64,000 nucleotides of DNA, taken from Catalinimonas alkaloidigena. Lineage in GTDB: Bacteria > Bacteroidota > Bacteroidia > Cytophagales > Cyclobacteriaceae. Shown here piece by piece: positions 35,499 through 43,865 of the stretch (its first letter is position 1; each line of letters starts with the position of its first letter). The position numbers and the translations under genes are program-made. Below the pieces are notes generated by a model that saw nothing but the letters and a program-made list of their open reading frames with translations, did not search any database and had not been told where the DNA came from. Location of the stretch: positions 377,001 to 441,000 of the forward strand of contig NZ_JAQFIL010000001.1 in NCBI RefSeq assembly GCF_029504655.1. The letters run 5' to 3'.

Positions 35499-36069
35499 AT
35501 GGAATCTTTTGCGATAAAATTTCCGGACAGGTTAAAACTGACTGACGATGAATTTTATGAGTTCTGTCGGGAAAATGAGCATGTCCGCATGGAAAAAAAT
35601 AGTAAAGGAGAAGTCATTATTATGGCACCTACCGGAGGGAATACAGGAAGAATTAACAAAAATATCCTTTTTGAGCTTGAGTCATGGAATCGGAAAACAG
35701 GACTAGGTGAGACATTTGACTCTTCTACAGGTTTCGCTTTGTCTAATGGTGCTACACGTTCTCCCGATGCCTCCTGGATCGCTGGAAAGCTTTAACTGAA
35801 GATGAAAAAAAGAAATTTCCTCCACTTTGCCCCGACTTTGTGGTGGAATTGATGTCTGAATCTGATAATCTGAGTTCGGCACAACAAAAGATGGATGAGT
35901 GGATGAACAACGGTTGCCGCCTGGCCTGGCTGTTTCAGCCTTCGGAAGAAAAAGTGTTATTTATGCTACCGGACAGAAAGTAAAAGAGGTTAAAGGTTAT
36001 CAGCAGCATATTTCAGGAGATGAAGTGTTGCCAGGTTTTACATTTGACTTAGGCTGGATTCAGAAGTAG
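35499..36069 (+). pseudogene. Uma2 family restriction-endonuclease-like protein, two frameshifts
   Basis: The first frame from ATG 35499 gives the family N-terminus (FPDRLKLTDDEFYEFCREN, MAPTGGNTGRIN, SPDASWIA) and stops at 35793-35795. A second frame (about 35780-35983) continues with RWKALTEDEKKKF, CPDFVVELMSESDNL and WMNNGCRLAWLF. A third frame, from about 35956 to the TAG at 36067, gives YATGQKVKEVKGYQQHISG and ends DLGWIQK. Joined, they form a normal Uma2 of about 190 aa. The first shift sits between short CGCT repeats, and the second fits loss of one T in a T-rich run. The DUF820 catalytic core is split, so it is probably inactive. Confidence 0.88.
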
Positions 36070-36073
36070 GTAA

Positions 36074-37024
36074 TTATGGCTTTTTTAATGTCCAGTCCAT
36101 ACGCTTCGCCCAGTCATCCAGATAAGCTTTGCGGTAGTGATTGACAGTCTTTGCGCCAGGGCGATCATTTTCTACCAGTTCCGGCTGTGGGTCATCGGTC
36201 CAGTAATGAGGTCCGTGTGCGGTTTTGACATAAGTGCCACCCCAACTTTTATCAGTTGGGTCAGCAGGGTCACCGGAGAGCAGATACAATACGGAAGGCG
36301 TATCGCCCATTTTGATGTCTTTTTTCTTTTCCCAGAACAGCTCACCTAAGGAGCCGTGTCCTTTTACGTGTTTTTCTACAAAGGCGGTGTTTTCATATGC
36401 ACCTTCCTCCATGCCGCCCATGTACATACCTCTGAAGGTAGTATTGCTTTCAATCCACCAGAGGTCTGGATGATTTTCGTAGAGATAATCTCTGGAGTTG
36501 GGGTCCAGGCGGGTGTTCCAGGAGCCGATAGCGTAAACCCTGATATTCTTTTTGATAGAAGGATCTGCATGTACTGCCTGGGCTACATCCGTGATAGAGC
36601 CCCAAACCAGTACGTAAAGTGGTGCGGAATCTTCTTTGGCTTTTTGGATAATCCACTCAGCCCCTTCACTAAGCTCAGTAGGTTCGGCAGTAGAGAGGGA
36701 ATCAATGGCACCTTGTTTAGTCAGTTGCAACAAAGCTTCCGGGGAGGGAAATTCTCCGTGTTGCCTGAGCTGCGGATAATCTTTGGCATAAGCTTGCAAA
36801 GCTTCTTCTATGTGTGTTTTTCTGCCTTCATGAGGGGGAGAACTGATCAGGCCCTCAATGTCAAAGCAGTCAGCATAGACCAGAAAGTGCACCATAGACT
36901 GAAAGTCGTCCGGATCGCTGCCTCCAATGTCGGTGGACACAATGACACGGGGCTTATCAGTATTAACAGATTGACAAAGTGATACATAGGGAAGCAGGAT
37001 AAACAAAAAGAGCAGGTGGCGCAT
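36074..37024 (-). CDS. DUF1593/nucleoside-hydrolase-like secreted protein
   Basis: A signal peptide (HLLFLFILLPYVSLCQ) precedes RVIVSTDIGGSDPDDFQSMVH, which is the metal-binding Asp cluster of nucleoside-hydrolase-like folds (DIGGSDPDD). IRVYAIGSWNTRLDPNSRDY and PAWTVKTAHG-type regions (WGGTYVKTAHGPHYWTDD) match DUF1593, often annotated as exported sugar- or cellulose-binding hydrolase-like proteins. Normal length, 316 aa. It stands alone, convergent with the Uma2 pseudogene. Confidence 0.82.
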   Translation of the reverse strand: MRHLLFLFILLPYVSLCQSVNTDKPRVIVSTDIGGSDPDDFQSMVHFLVYADCFDIEGLISSPPHEGRKTHIEEALQAYAKDYPQLRQHGEFPSPEALLQLTKQGAIDSLSTAEPTELSEGAEWIIQKAKEDSAPLYVLVWGSITDVAQAVHADPSIKKNIRVYAIGSWNTRLDPNSRDYLYENHPDLWWIESNTTFRGMYMGGMEEGAYENTAFVEKHVKGHGSLGELFWEKKKDIKMGDTPSVLYLLSGDPADPTDKSWGGTYVKTAHGPHYWTDDPQPELVENDRPGAKTVNHYRKAYLDDWAKRMDWTLKKP

Positions 37025-37097
37025 AGTTCTAATTTAGGCTAGGTTGATATTAAAACATCTGGTTCCCGATAATATAGATTATTTTGATAAAACACAG

Positions 37098-37769
37098 CTA
37101 CTTTGCCAATATCACCTGCCGTTTTTTGGCATATTTCTGATGAATGATCCACTGGGCGATGAGCAGGTTGGGCACCCAGCATAGCCAGGCAATGATACGG
37201 TAGGATTCAACAAAAGACATTTGGAAGGCACCCATAAACAAGGGAAGCCATAGCCTGAGAGTTACTGCGGCGAAAGTAAGGGCGTAACTTCTGATCATCC
37301 AGTTTTCATGTACATCAGTATTTCCTCTCCTGATAGCCAGATAAGCCATGGCAGAGGTGAACAGCCAGAGTGAGCCCAGGGCTTCAAAGCCCAGCACTGC
37401 TATGATGCCTCCGGAGGTGTAATAAGCAATGTATAGACTGGAAAGTCCGCTGAGCAATACGGCCAGCAGATAAACTTTGCCTAAATTACGATGTAACCTA
37501 AGGTTTTTGTTTCTAATATTCTTAAAAAACTGGGACCATCCGCTTAGCAAAGCAATGCCCCCTAAGCCGACATGGGCATAAAAACATACATTCCAGAAGT
37601 TGCTGGCCAGAAGTTCCTGGGGTTTACTAGCCAGGATGCCACTCTGCTGAGTCATATCTGTAAGAAAGTAAATGGAAGGATACAGGCCTACGCCTATGGC
37701 AAGGAAGGCAAATAGAAACCAAAGTAGTCTGCGGGCATTCATGCTGTCTCTTGATGAAGGGTTGAGCAA
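37098..37769 (-). CDS. DUF2306 family membrane protein
   Basis: The 223-aa protein has about six transmembrane helices, for example WFLFAFLAIGVGLYPSIYFL, FYAHVGLGGIALLSGWSQFF and YLLAVLLSGLSSLYIAYYT. The histidine-containing segments NVCFYAHVGLGG and LRLHRNLGKVYLL are the DUF2306 hallmark and may bind haem or metal. The function is unknown. It follows DUF1593 upstream on the same strand with a 70-bp gap. Confidence 0.8.
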   Translation of the reverse strand: MLNPSSRDSMNARRLLWFLFAFLAIGVGLYPSIYFLTDMTQQSGILASKPQELLASNFWNVCFYAHVGLGGIALLSGWSQFFKNIRNKNLRLHRNLGKVYLLAVLLSGLSSLYIAYYTSGGIIAVLGFEALGSLWLFTSAMAYLAIRRGNTDVHENWMIRSYALTFAAVTLRLWLPLFMGAFQMSFVESYRIIAWLCWVPNLLIAQWIIHQKYAKKRQVILAK

Positions 37770-38159
37770 AAGCTAATATTTCATACCTAATATAAAAAAT
37801 ATGTGCAACGATTTCCAATACTCAGGTTCAAGCTTATACATGAAGCCAGCGTTTGTTTGAAACAACAAGAAAGCCAATAATGCCTATTGTCGTGAGTGCG
37901 ACAGGTGTCATAGTCTGTACTTTAGTTTCCGCCATTTGCTTCTTGATGTCGTTGGCTTCCTCTTGCCTGAAAGATGTATCCAGCCTCTTTCCATTAGTAA
38001 AAGCTCATTTCACTTATCTTGTCCTGCATAGTTTTTTTACTGCTCTATATCAGGGGCTCATTTTGTATTAGACTCATTTGTCGGCTATATTGCTTACTGA
38101 TCTGGAGCCTGTGCTTAAATTGTTTTCTATTTTACATTTCATTTACCAAACCTAGCAAG
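37770..38159. other. Intergenic region before the DUF2911 gene
   Basis: This 390-bp stretch has no convincing gene; a TTG-started 72-codon frame lacks family similarity. It should contain promoters for the divergent flanking genes. Confidence 0.4.
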
Positions 38160-38738
38160 ATGAAAAACTACCTGCTTTTGGCTGTCCTATGCGTTGTCTT
38201 TTGTAGTGCATTACATGCCCAGGAATTGCGGGGCACTGACAAGAGCCCTATGGATATGGCCTATTTTCCCGACGACTTTGCTCATGACATACGTTTCGCG
38301 CCCGAAGAACTTGAGTTTGATTACCCAGTGATCAGAGTTACATATAGCCGTCCGGCCAAAAATGGCAGAGAAGTATTTGGAGAGTTAGTGCCCTACGGTA
38401 AAGTGTGGCGCAATGGAGCCAATGAAGCTCCTGAAATTAAGTTCTATGAAGACGTACAACTTAATGGTAAGCAGGTAAAAGCCGGTTCTTATGCTCTGCT
38501 AAGCATACCTGCTAAAGATGAGTGGACGATTATCCTTAGTAGCGATGTAGACCAGTGGGGGGCTTACAGCTATGATGAAGCGGATGATGTGCTGCGCGTT
38601 AGCGCTCCGGTATCCCAGCTTGATAGCCCAGTAGAAAATTTTACCATTCAGTTTGAAGGCAAAGGTAAAGGAGCAAAAGAAGGCGTTATGAAACTGGCCT
38701 GGGACCAGACTGTGGTGGAAGTTCCTTTTACGTTTTGA
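38160..38738 (+). CDS. DUF2911 family secreted protein (paralogue of 6417-6923)
   Basis: ATG at 38160 starts a signal peptide (YLLLAVLCVVFCSALHAQ); I reject the in-frame hydrophobic stretch further upstream. Core motifs match the first copy: YGKVWRNGANEAPEI, AGSYALLSIPAKDEW and IILSSDVDQWGAY. The function is unknown. It is convergent with the FloA gene. Confidence 0.85.
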   Translation: MKNYLLLAVLCVVFCSALHAQELRGTDKSPMDMAYFPDDFAHDIRFAPEELEFDYPVIRVTYSRPAKNGREVFGELVPYGKVWRNGANEAPEIKFYEDVQLNGKQVKAGSYALLSIPAKDEWTIILSSDVDQWGAYSYDEADDVLRVSAPVSQLDSPVENFTIQFEGKGKGAKEGVMKLAWDQTVVEVPFTF

Positions 38739-38756
38739 AAAGATCTGAACTTAGCC

Positions 38757-39656
38757 TTATCGGATATTCAAATTCCCTTTTTTGAAAGCTTCTGCCAATG
38801 CAATTGGTACTTCAGCCTGGGCAGCAATTACGTTAGCCCGGGCTTTTTGAGACTTCGCCCGCATCTCCTGCTCTGAAGCCACGGCCATAGCTCGTTTCTC
38901 TTCGGCTTTCGCTTTAGCGACTCTCAGGTCAGCAGAAGCCTGGTCTATCATCAGTTTGGCACCAATATTTTCTCCTACATCAATATCCGCGATATCTACC
39001 GAGAGAATGCTAAAAGCCGTACCCGCGTCCAGGCCTCTCTCCAGAATATTTTTAGAGATATTATCAGGGTTTTCCAGAATGATGGCATGTGAACGGGCTG
39101 AGCCAATAGTATTGATGATTCCTTCACCCACCCGTGCCAGAATAGTATCTTCACCAGCGCCACCTACCAGTTGCTGTATATTGGCCCGTACTGTTACCCG
39201 TGCCCGAACGATCAACTGAATACCATCTCCGGCTACTCCGGCAATGGAGGGAGTATCTATAATTTTTGGCGTCACTGAAGTCTGTACAGCTTGTAGTACA
39301 TTTCTGCCGGCCAGGTCAATAGCAGTAGCCTGCTTAAAAGTGAGAGGAATATTGGCTTTGTCTGCCACGATTAATGCTTTTACTACGGTAGGCACATTTC
39401 CCCCTGCCAGATAATGCGTTTCCAACTCATCGGAACTCACATCGCTAAGCCCCGCTTTGTTGGCCAGGATCATAGCATTGGCAATGGTACTGGGAGGGAC
39501 CCTGCGCACCCGCATGAAGGTCAGGTTTAGCAGCCTTACTCTTACCCCTGAAAACACAGCAGGAATCCATATGTTGATAGGCAGTATATAAAATAACACG
39601 ATGATCCCTAAGACCACTGCGCCAATGATGATCAAAACATTAAAAAGTCCATCCAT
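38757..39656 (-). CDS. floA: Flotillin-like protein FloA
   Basis: The 299-aa protein starts with a membrane anchor ([21 protein letters not shown], about residues 6-27). A SPFH/flotillin domain follows with [41 protein letters not shown] and [13 protein letters not shown]. The C-terminal helix ([22 protein letters not shown]) is the flotillin coiled region. FloA organises membrane microdomains and is involved in membrane fluidity and signalling in bacteria. It is a single gene here. Confidence 0.95.
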   Translation of the reverse strand: MDGLFNVLIIIGAVVLGIIVLFYILPINIWIPAVFSGVRVRLLNLTFMRVRRVPPSTIANAMILANKAGLSDVSSDELETHYLAGGNVPTVVKALIVADKANIPLTFKQATAIDLAGRNVLQAVQTSVTPKIIDTPSIAGVAGDGIQLIVRARVTVRANIQQLVGGAGEDTILARVGEGIINTIGSARSHAIILENPDNISKNILERGLDAGTAFSILSVDIADIDVGENIGAKLMIDQASADLRVAKAKAEEKRAMAVASEQEMRAKSQKARANVIAAQAEVPIALAEAFKKGNLNIR

Positions 39657-39982
39657 GGGGATAAATTTAGCTATGCCTGCCTTGGCATTTGTAGCCTAAA
39701 GCTAGAGTTTATGTGTGAGATAACCAGAAAATCCTTACTTATTTTAATAAAGAAAGTGCTTCTTCTGTACTCTTCTATCAATTGAAAATAAAGCTGGGTA
39801 CTGTACTATACCCAAGCGAAGTTATTGCACTATGACTTAAAGCACTTAATTGACTCACGCATTCACTTACCAAAAAGCAGAAAACCACAGTAAAGAAGTA
39901 TATCTCACAAGTTAACTTTTAATGCAATAAGTATTTATAGGTAAAATATTTTTCTAATTTAGGAAAGCCCTACGCATGAGTT
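39657..39982. other. Intergenic region upstream of the DHp pair
   Basis: This 326-bp AT-rich gap contains no gene. It should contain the promoter of the two tandem membrane proteins, but no clear consensus was seen. Confidence 0.4.
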
Positions 39983-40909
39983 ATGCTGCATAATAATTCT
40001 TCCAACCGGTCATTTGAGTCAAGAGTGCTACTCACTTTATTTTTGATAGCGCTTGTGCGAACGCTCTTAGGGACTGTGCAAGATCTGATAGGAGAAGTGT
40101 CCTGGCAGGGAATCCTGATAGACTCCATATTACTATGTGTTTTTACAGCGGTAACTATTTTCGCTTTTAGAAACAAGTCCTTTACACATATTCATCCTTT
40201 GCTGGGTGTCCTTTTGGTGCTTTTGATTTCGCTGTTATTTGTACGCTCGGGTGGTGTGGAAGGTAGCACGGAGTATAATTTTTTTGCGTTAATGGTTTTA
40301 CTTAGCTTGCTATATGATGGCCGATGGCAAAGAAGCCTGCTAGTGATCTCTTTCGTTATTGTTATCTATCTTTCTTACAGCGTATACGTCAAAAACTCCC
40401 TATTTTATCTCCTCTTCGTGCGTAACTCCCGGGGTTACGATAATTTCCTGTATACACTAGTCGCTTTAACTATTTTGGTCGCATATCTACAGATGCTCAT
40501 AGAAGAAGAAGACAAAAAACTGAAAGCCAAACATGAGGAGCTAAAGAAAAAAGTAAAGCTGGTAAGTATAAAAAATGTGAAGCTTAGTAAGCAGCAAGCA
40601 CAGTTAACCCAGATGAATCATCAACTGAAACAGAAAGTTGAGGAGAGTAAAGCATATCATGAGCAAAGGAACAGGGCACTGCAGCAGTACATTGAACAGC
40701 ACACTAACAAAATCCAGCTTCCTATTCAAAACCTCCACGAAGTGATTCAGCAAGTAGGTACTCCTTATCCCTACCGCTATCAGGAAATGCTAAAAAAGTC
40801 TATGGATGATATATACAAGGTGTTGGACTCAATAAAAGAATCCATTTATTCAGAACGGCAATTCACAATCACTTCTCTTCCTCCAGAGCAGAATGAAAGC
40901 AAGCATTGA
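39983..40909 (+). CDS. Membrane protein with coiled coil and degenerate DHp-like end (no ATPase domain)
   Basis: About six transmembrane helices occupy residues 14-170 (VLLTLFLIALVRTLLG, LLGVLLVLLISLLFV, VISFVIVIYLSYSVYV). A long charged coiled coil follows at about 172-245. The final 60 residues look like a DHp helix pair. The usual phospho-acceptor position, five residues before the conserved Pro247, is Asn242 (TNKIQLP) instead of His. There is no HATPase domain, and the protein ends soon after. The stop overlaps the next gene start by 17 bp, so the two are co-translated. Paired with the downstream gene, it may be a regulatory subunit; this is inference. Confidence 0.7.
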   Translation: MLHNNSSNRSFESRVLLTLFLIALVRTLLGTVQDLIGEVSWQGILIDSILLCVFTAVTIFAFRNKSFTHIHPLLGVLLVLLISLLFVRSGGVEGSTEYNFFALMVLLSLLYDGRWQRSLLVISFVIVIYLSYSVYVKNSLFYLLFVRNSRGYDNFLYTLVALTILVAYLQMLIEEEDKKLKAKHEELKKKVKLVSIKNVKLSKQQAQLTQMNHQLKQKVEESKAYHEQRNRALQQYIEQHTNKIQLPIQNLHEVIQQVGTPYPYRYQEMLKKSMDDIYKVLDSIKESIYSERQFTITSLPPEQNESKH

Positions 40910-41762
40910 ACAACCTATATTAAGAATATTTATCTATTGTAGCCTTTGCTACCAACTTATACAGCTGGGCTATGATTTTTTGTTTACAGAATATGTGTGG
41001 ATTACCCAGATAGAAAACATAGTGACTATAAGTCTGTATGCTTTAGTACTGTATAAAAGCATCCATAAGGCACCTCATCATATCAATCCTTATTGGGTAA
41101 TCATGATTGCGGCTCTTTCTTTAACTTTTGAATGGTTATTTTTTGGTGGCTTCAATAGCACAATGCCTTATAATGCTATTTTCCTGATGATGATGATTGT
41201 CATTTGCTGCCCGGGAAAGTTGCGCTTACAGTCATCCTCTTTTTTCTTTATCTGGATTGTTGCCCTGCTTTATCTGGATTACGCTCAGGTTTTGCCGGCA
41301 TACGATACCACTATCTATCCTTCTGAGCTTACCCAGTTACTTGATTTTCTATTACACGCCTTGCTTGTCGCTTTTCTAACCCTGGTTCTTAAACAAAAAT
41401 TTGTTGCATACCGTAATCGGATTGTCAGGAAGAATGAGGAGTTGAAGGCTTTGGATACAGCGCTTATAAGGAAAAATGATGAGTTGGCTATTCAACAGAC
41501 TGAAATTCAACTATTGAATAGTAGGCTCGAGCAAATGGTAGTAATGGAAGTAGAGCATACGCAGGAAAAAAACCGTAGACTTGCTGAGTATGCTTATATT
41601 AATGCCCATCATCTAAGGGGGCCTCTTTGCCGTATAATTGGTTTAAGTGATCTTATGAAAGAAATTGATTCCGGGGCTCCTAATCATCTTTCCCAAATTA
41701 TTAAAAAGCGTGCCGAAGAACTTGATGAGATTATCAAACAAATCAATAAGACCGTTTCTTAA
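40893..41762 (+). CDS. Membrane sensor ending in an intact DHp domain without an ATPase domain
   Basis: The 289-aa protein has several transmembrane helices in residues 10-165, then a coiled coil (about 168-225). A recognisable DHp domain follows with the H-box AHHLRGPL (His239 in the acceptor position, Pro244) and the second helix KKRAEELDEIIKQINK. It then stops at 41762. No CA/HATPase domain follows in any frame before the convergent gene at 41777. Compared with the first protein, this one keeps the acceptor His. It could serve as a phosphotransfer or docking partner for a kinase encoded elsewhere. Confidence 0.72.
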   Translation: MKASIEQPILRIFIYCSLCYQLIQLGYDFLFTEYVWITQIENIVTISLYALVLYKSIHKAPHHINPYWVIMIAALSLTFEWLFFGGFNSTMPYNAIFLMMMIVICCPGKLRLQSSSFFFIWIVALLYLDYAQVLPAYDTTIYPSELTQLLDFLLHALLVAFLTLVLKQKFVAYRNRIVRKNEELKALDTALIRKNDELAIQQTEIQLLNSRLEQMVVMEVEHTQEKNRRLAEYAYINAHHLRGPLCRIIGLSDLMKEIDSGAPNHLSQIIKKRAEELDEIIKQINKTVS

Positions 41763-41776
41763 TTCGTTTCGCTTGC

Positions 41777-42457
41777 TCAGGCAGGAGAAAGCACAAAAAT
41801 CACCGAGAGTGGAACATGCGTATGCGGATGGATTGGCTCATGGATTTTCTCCAGTTTCAACTGGCAATGCTCAAAAAGTTTTTTCCAGTCTTTTATACTT
41901 CTCAAATACCAGTGATAGGAATCCTTAAAATTTCCTGGAAGGTTCTGCCAGACATCAGCTTCCCAGCGGCTTACTTTACTGTTTGGCATAGCATCAGGGT
42001 GTAGACTTTGGATGACCATTTTTCCTTCAGTAGTTAAGTGCTTGCGTACCTTTTGTAGTAGTGGAGCAGTAGTGCTCTCATCAAAAAGAGCAAAATTGAA
42101 TATAGCAGCTTCAAATGGGGAGCCATTCACTTTGCTACCGGAAACAATATCTCCATAGCTCATACACCCATAAGTACCGCTGCCTTTTTCTTTCGCCAGC
42201 TTGATAAGCTCAGCACTACCATCTATTCCCCAGCATTCAACCCCCTCTTTCTTCATGCTTCTTACCAGCCACCCTTCTCCACATCCAATATCCAGTATTT
42301 TTTTACAGCCAAGCGATAGCAAGACATCAATAATTGCTTGATTGGTAACCAGCCGACGACTTTCCAGGCTGTTTTCTTCAATGAGCTTATTCCAGCGCTT
42401 CGCGTTCTGGTTCCAGCTATGGAGTACAAAGGATTCTTCTGGTATCTTCATAAGCAA
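41777..42457 (-). CDS. Class I SAM-dependent methyltransferase
   Basis: The 226-aa protein has the SAM-binding motif ILDIGCGEGWL (about residues 54-64). Acidic motifs follow in the usual places (WGIDGSAELIKLAK, FNFALFDES) with the late LLQKVRKHLTTEGKMVIQSLH. The substrate is unknown. It is convergent with the DHp-like gene and divergent from the glycan operon. Confidence 0.85.
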   Translation of the reverse strand: MLMKIPEESFVLHSWNQNAKRWNKLIEENSLESRRLVTNQAIIDVLLSLGCKKILDIGCGEGWLVRSMKKEGVECWGIDGSAELIKLAKEKGSGTYGCMSYGDIVSGSKVNGSPFEAAIFNFALFDESTTAPLLQKVRKHLTTEGKMVIQSLHPDAMPNSKVSRWEADVWQNLPGNFKDSYHWYLRSIKDWKKLFEHCQLKLEKIHEPIHPHTHVPLSVIFVLSPA

Positions 42458-42507
42458 GTGTATGATATAGTAAGTATGAAGACTTATTTACATTAAACTA
42501 AAACTGG

Positions 42508-42528
42508 TTTCAGTCTTCAAGACTGAAA
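42508..42528. repeat. Hairpin 1 of three in the methyltransferase-glycan gap
   Basis: TTTCAGTCTT-C-AAGACTGAAA, a perfect 10-bp inverted repeat. Confidence 0.6.
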
Positions 42529-42542
42529 TCATGAATGAAGGT

Positions 42543-42557
42543 AAAGTCTGAGACTTT
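42543..42557. repeat. Hairpin 2 of three
   Basis: AAAGTCT-G-AGACTTT, a perfect 7-bp inverted repeat. Confidence 0.55.
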
Positions 42558-42571
42558 GCTTCATTTGTCCA

Positions 42572-42590
42572 CTTCAGTTAGAAACTGAAG
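42572..42590. repeat. Hairpin 3 of three
   Basis: CTTCAGTT-AGA-AACTGAAG, a perfect 8-bp inverted repeat. The TCAGT core recurs in hairpin 1. The cluster resembles REP-like or small MITE-type repeats. Confidence 0.55.
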
Positions 42591-42700
42591 CGAGTATCTT
42601 GCTACAAAGCAATGATTTAAACTAATAGTGTCAACTTACTTAAGGTAATTAGGCTTATATCAGTTTGCAAAATGATAAGGCTTTTCTAATATTGGGTTTC

Positions 42701-43864
42701 ATGGATCAGCAGTACCGTGCCCTGTATGCCGCTTTTGACCCTTATCCTTCTCCCAAAGGAGCGGCTACCCATATTCGCTATTTTTCTGAAACACTCTTTC
42801 GGCAGTGGAATGGAGGGGTACTTTATACAATCGGTACTTACGATCAGCCTTCTTCTGAGGTAGATGGTAACATTGGCTACGAGCGATTTAACCTGCAGGT
42901 TAGAAATTATTTACATAGAGCTGAGGCTTTTGCTGAACAGCTTACAGACCTGAGGAATGCTTTGCCTGAATTGGAAATAGTGCATTTTCGGGATATCTGG
43001 AGTGGCATGGCACTGTTACAACAGGAGCATAAATACGCTACTGTTTTTGAAGTCAATGGTTTGCCATCCATAGAATTGCCTTACCGCTACGCAGAGCTGC
43101 CAGAGGCTACGCTGCACAAGATTTACCACTTGGAGCAGCATTGTCTGGAGCATGCAGACCATATTGTGGTACCTTCAAAAGTAATTGAGCATTATTTGCT
43201 AAATAGAGGAGTGTCTGACACAAAAATCACACTGATTCCGAATGGAGCAATTGTACCTCCCACCTTAAAATCTCCGGAAGATGCGCCCGAGCAGTACCTT
43301 ATTTATTTTGGCGCTCTACAGCCCTGGCAGGGTATGGATATATTGCTCAGGACCTTACCTTATCTGCAGGATTTCAGCGATCTCAAGCTTATGATTTGCG
43401 CGGCGCACCATCGTCATTTTGTAAAACCTTATCGCAAACTGGCTGAAAAACTAGGTGTAGCAGAGCGAGTGATATGGAAATTCGGGCTCGAGCAGGAAGA
43501 GTTGTGGGCTTATGTACAACATGCTCAACTTTCATTGGCTCCCCTCAAAGAATGTAGCCGCAATCTGGAACAGGGTTGTTGTCCTCTAAAGATTCTGGAA
43601 TCTATGGCTTGTGGTACTACGGTAATTGCCTCTGACCTGCCGGTGGTTCGTGAGTTATTACAAAATGACATAAACGCTAAACTGGTGAGAGCAGAGCGAC
43701 CTGCCGAATTGGCCAGAGCCATCAGAATTTTACTGGACTATCCTGAAGAAAATAGTAAGTTAAGAGAAAGTGCTCGCCTGAAAGTGGAGAGCCAATTTGG
43801 CTGGGCAGAGCAGCAGGCTAAGTTGACAAAATTGTACCAAACTATCATCAACCATCGCATGTAA
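42701..43864 (+). CDS. Glycosyltransferase family 4 protein
   Basis: I use ATG 42701; TTG 42665 would add 12 residues. The N-terminal half begins ALYAAFDPYPSPKGAATHIR, the donor/acceptor start of GT4. The C-terminal Rossmann domain carries the GT4 E-x7-E-like motif LKILESMACGTTVIASDLPVVREL. Length (387 aa) is normal. It is the first gene of a five-gene surface-glycan operon: the next gene starts 1 nt after its stop. The acceptor is unknown. Confidence 0.9.
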   Translation: MDQQYRALYAAFDPYPSPKGAATHIRYFSETLFRQWNGGVLYTIGTYDQPSSEVDGNIGYERFNLQVRNYLHRAEAFAEQLTDLRNALPELEIVHFRDIWSGMALLQQEHKYATVFEVNGLPSIELPYRYAELPEATLHKIYHLEQHCLEHADHIVVPSKVIEHYLLNRGVSDTKITLIPNGAIVPPTLKSPEDAPEQYLIYFGALQPWQGMDILLRTLPYLQDFSDLKLMICAAHHRHFVKPYRKLAEKLGVAERVIWKFGLEQEELWAYVQHAQLSLAPLKECSRNLEQGCCPLKILESMACGTTVIASDLPVVRELLQNDINAKLVRAERPAELARAIRILLDYPEENSKLRESARLKVESQFGWAEQQAKLTKLYQTIINHRM

Positions 43865-43865
43865 C

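Noticed and set aside
37853..38071. TTG-started 72-codon frame before DUF2911
   Set aside because: Weak start and no recognised feature; hydrophobic by chance in an AT-rich gap.
40893..41776. Truncated kinase by frameshift
   Set aside because: I looked for HATPase motifs in all frames up to the convergent methyltransferase gene and found none; the stop looks natural.
42665..42700. TTG start for the first GT4
   Set aside because: ATG 42701 gives a good GT4 N-terminus; the extra 12 residues add nothing recognisable.
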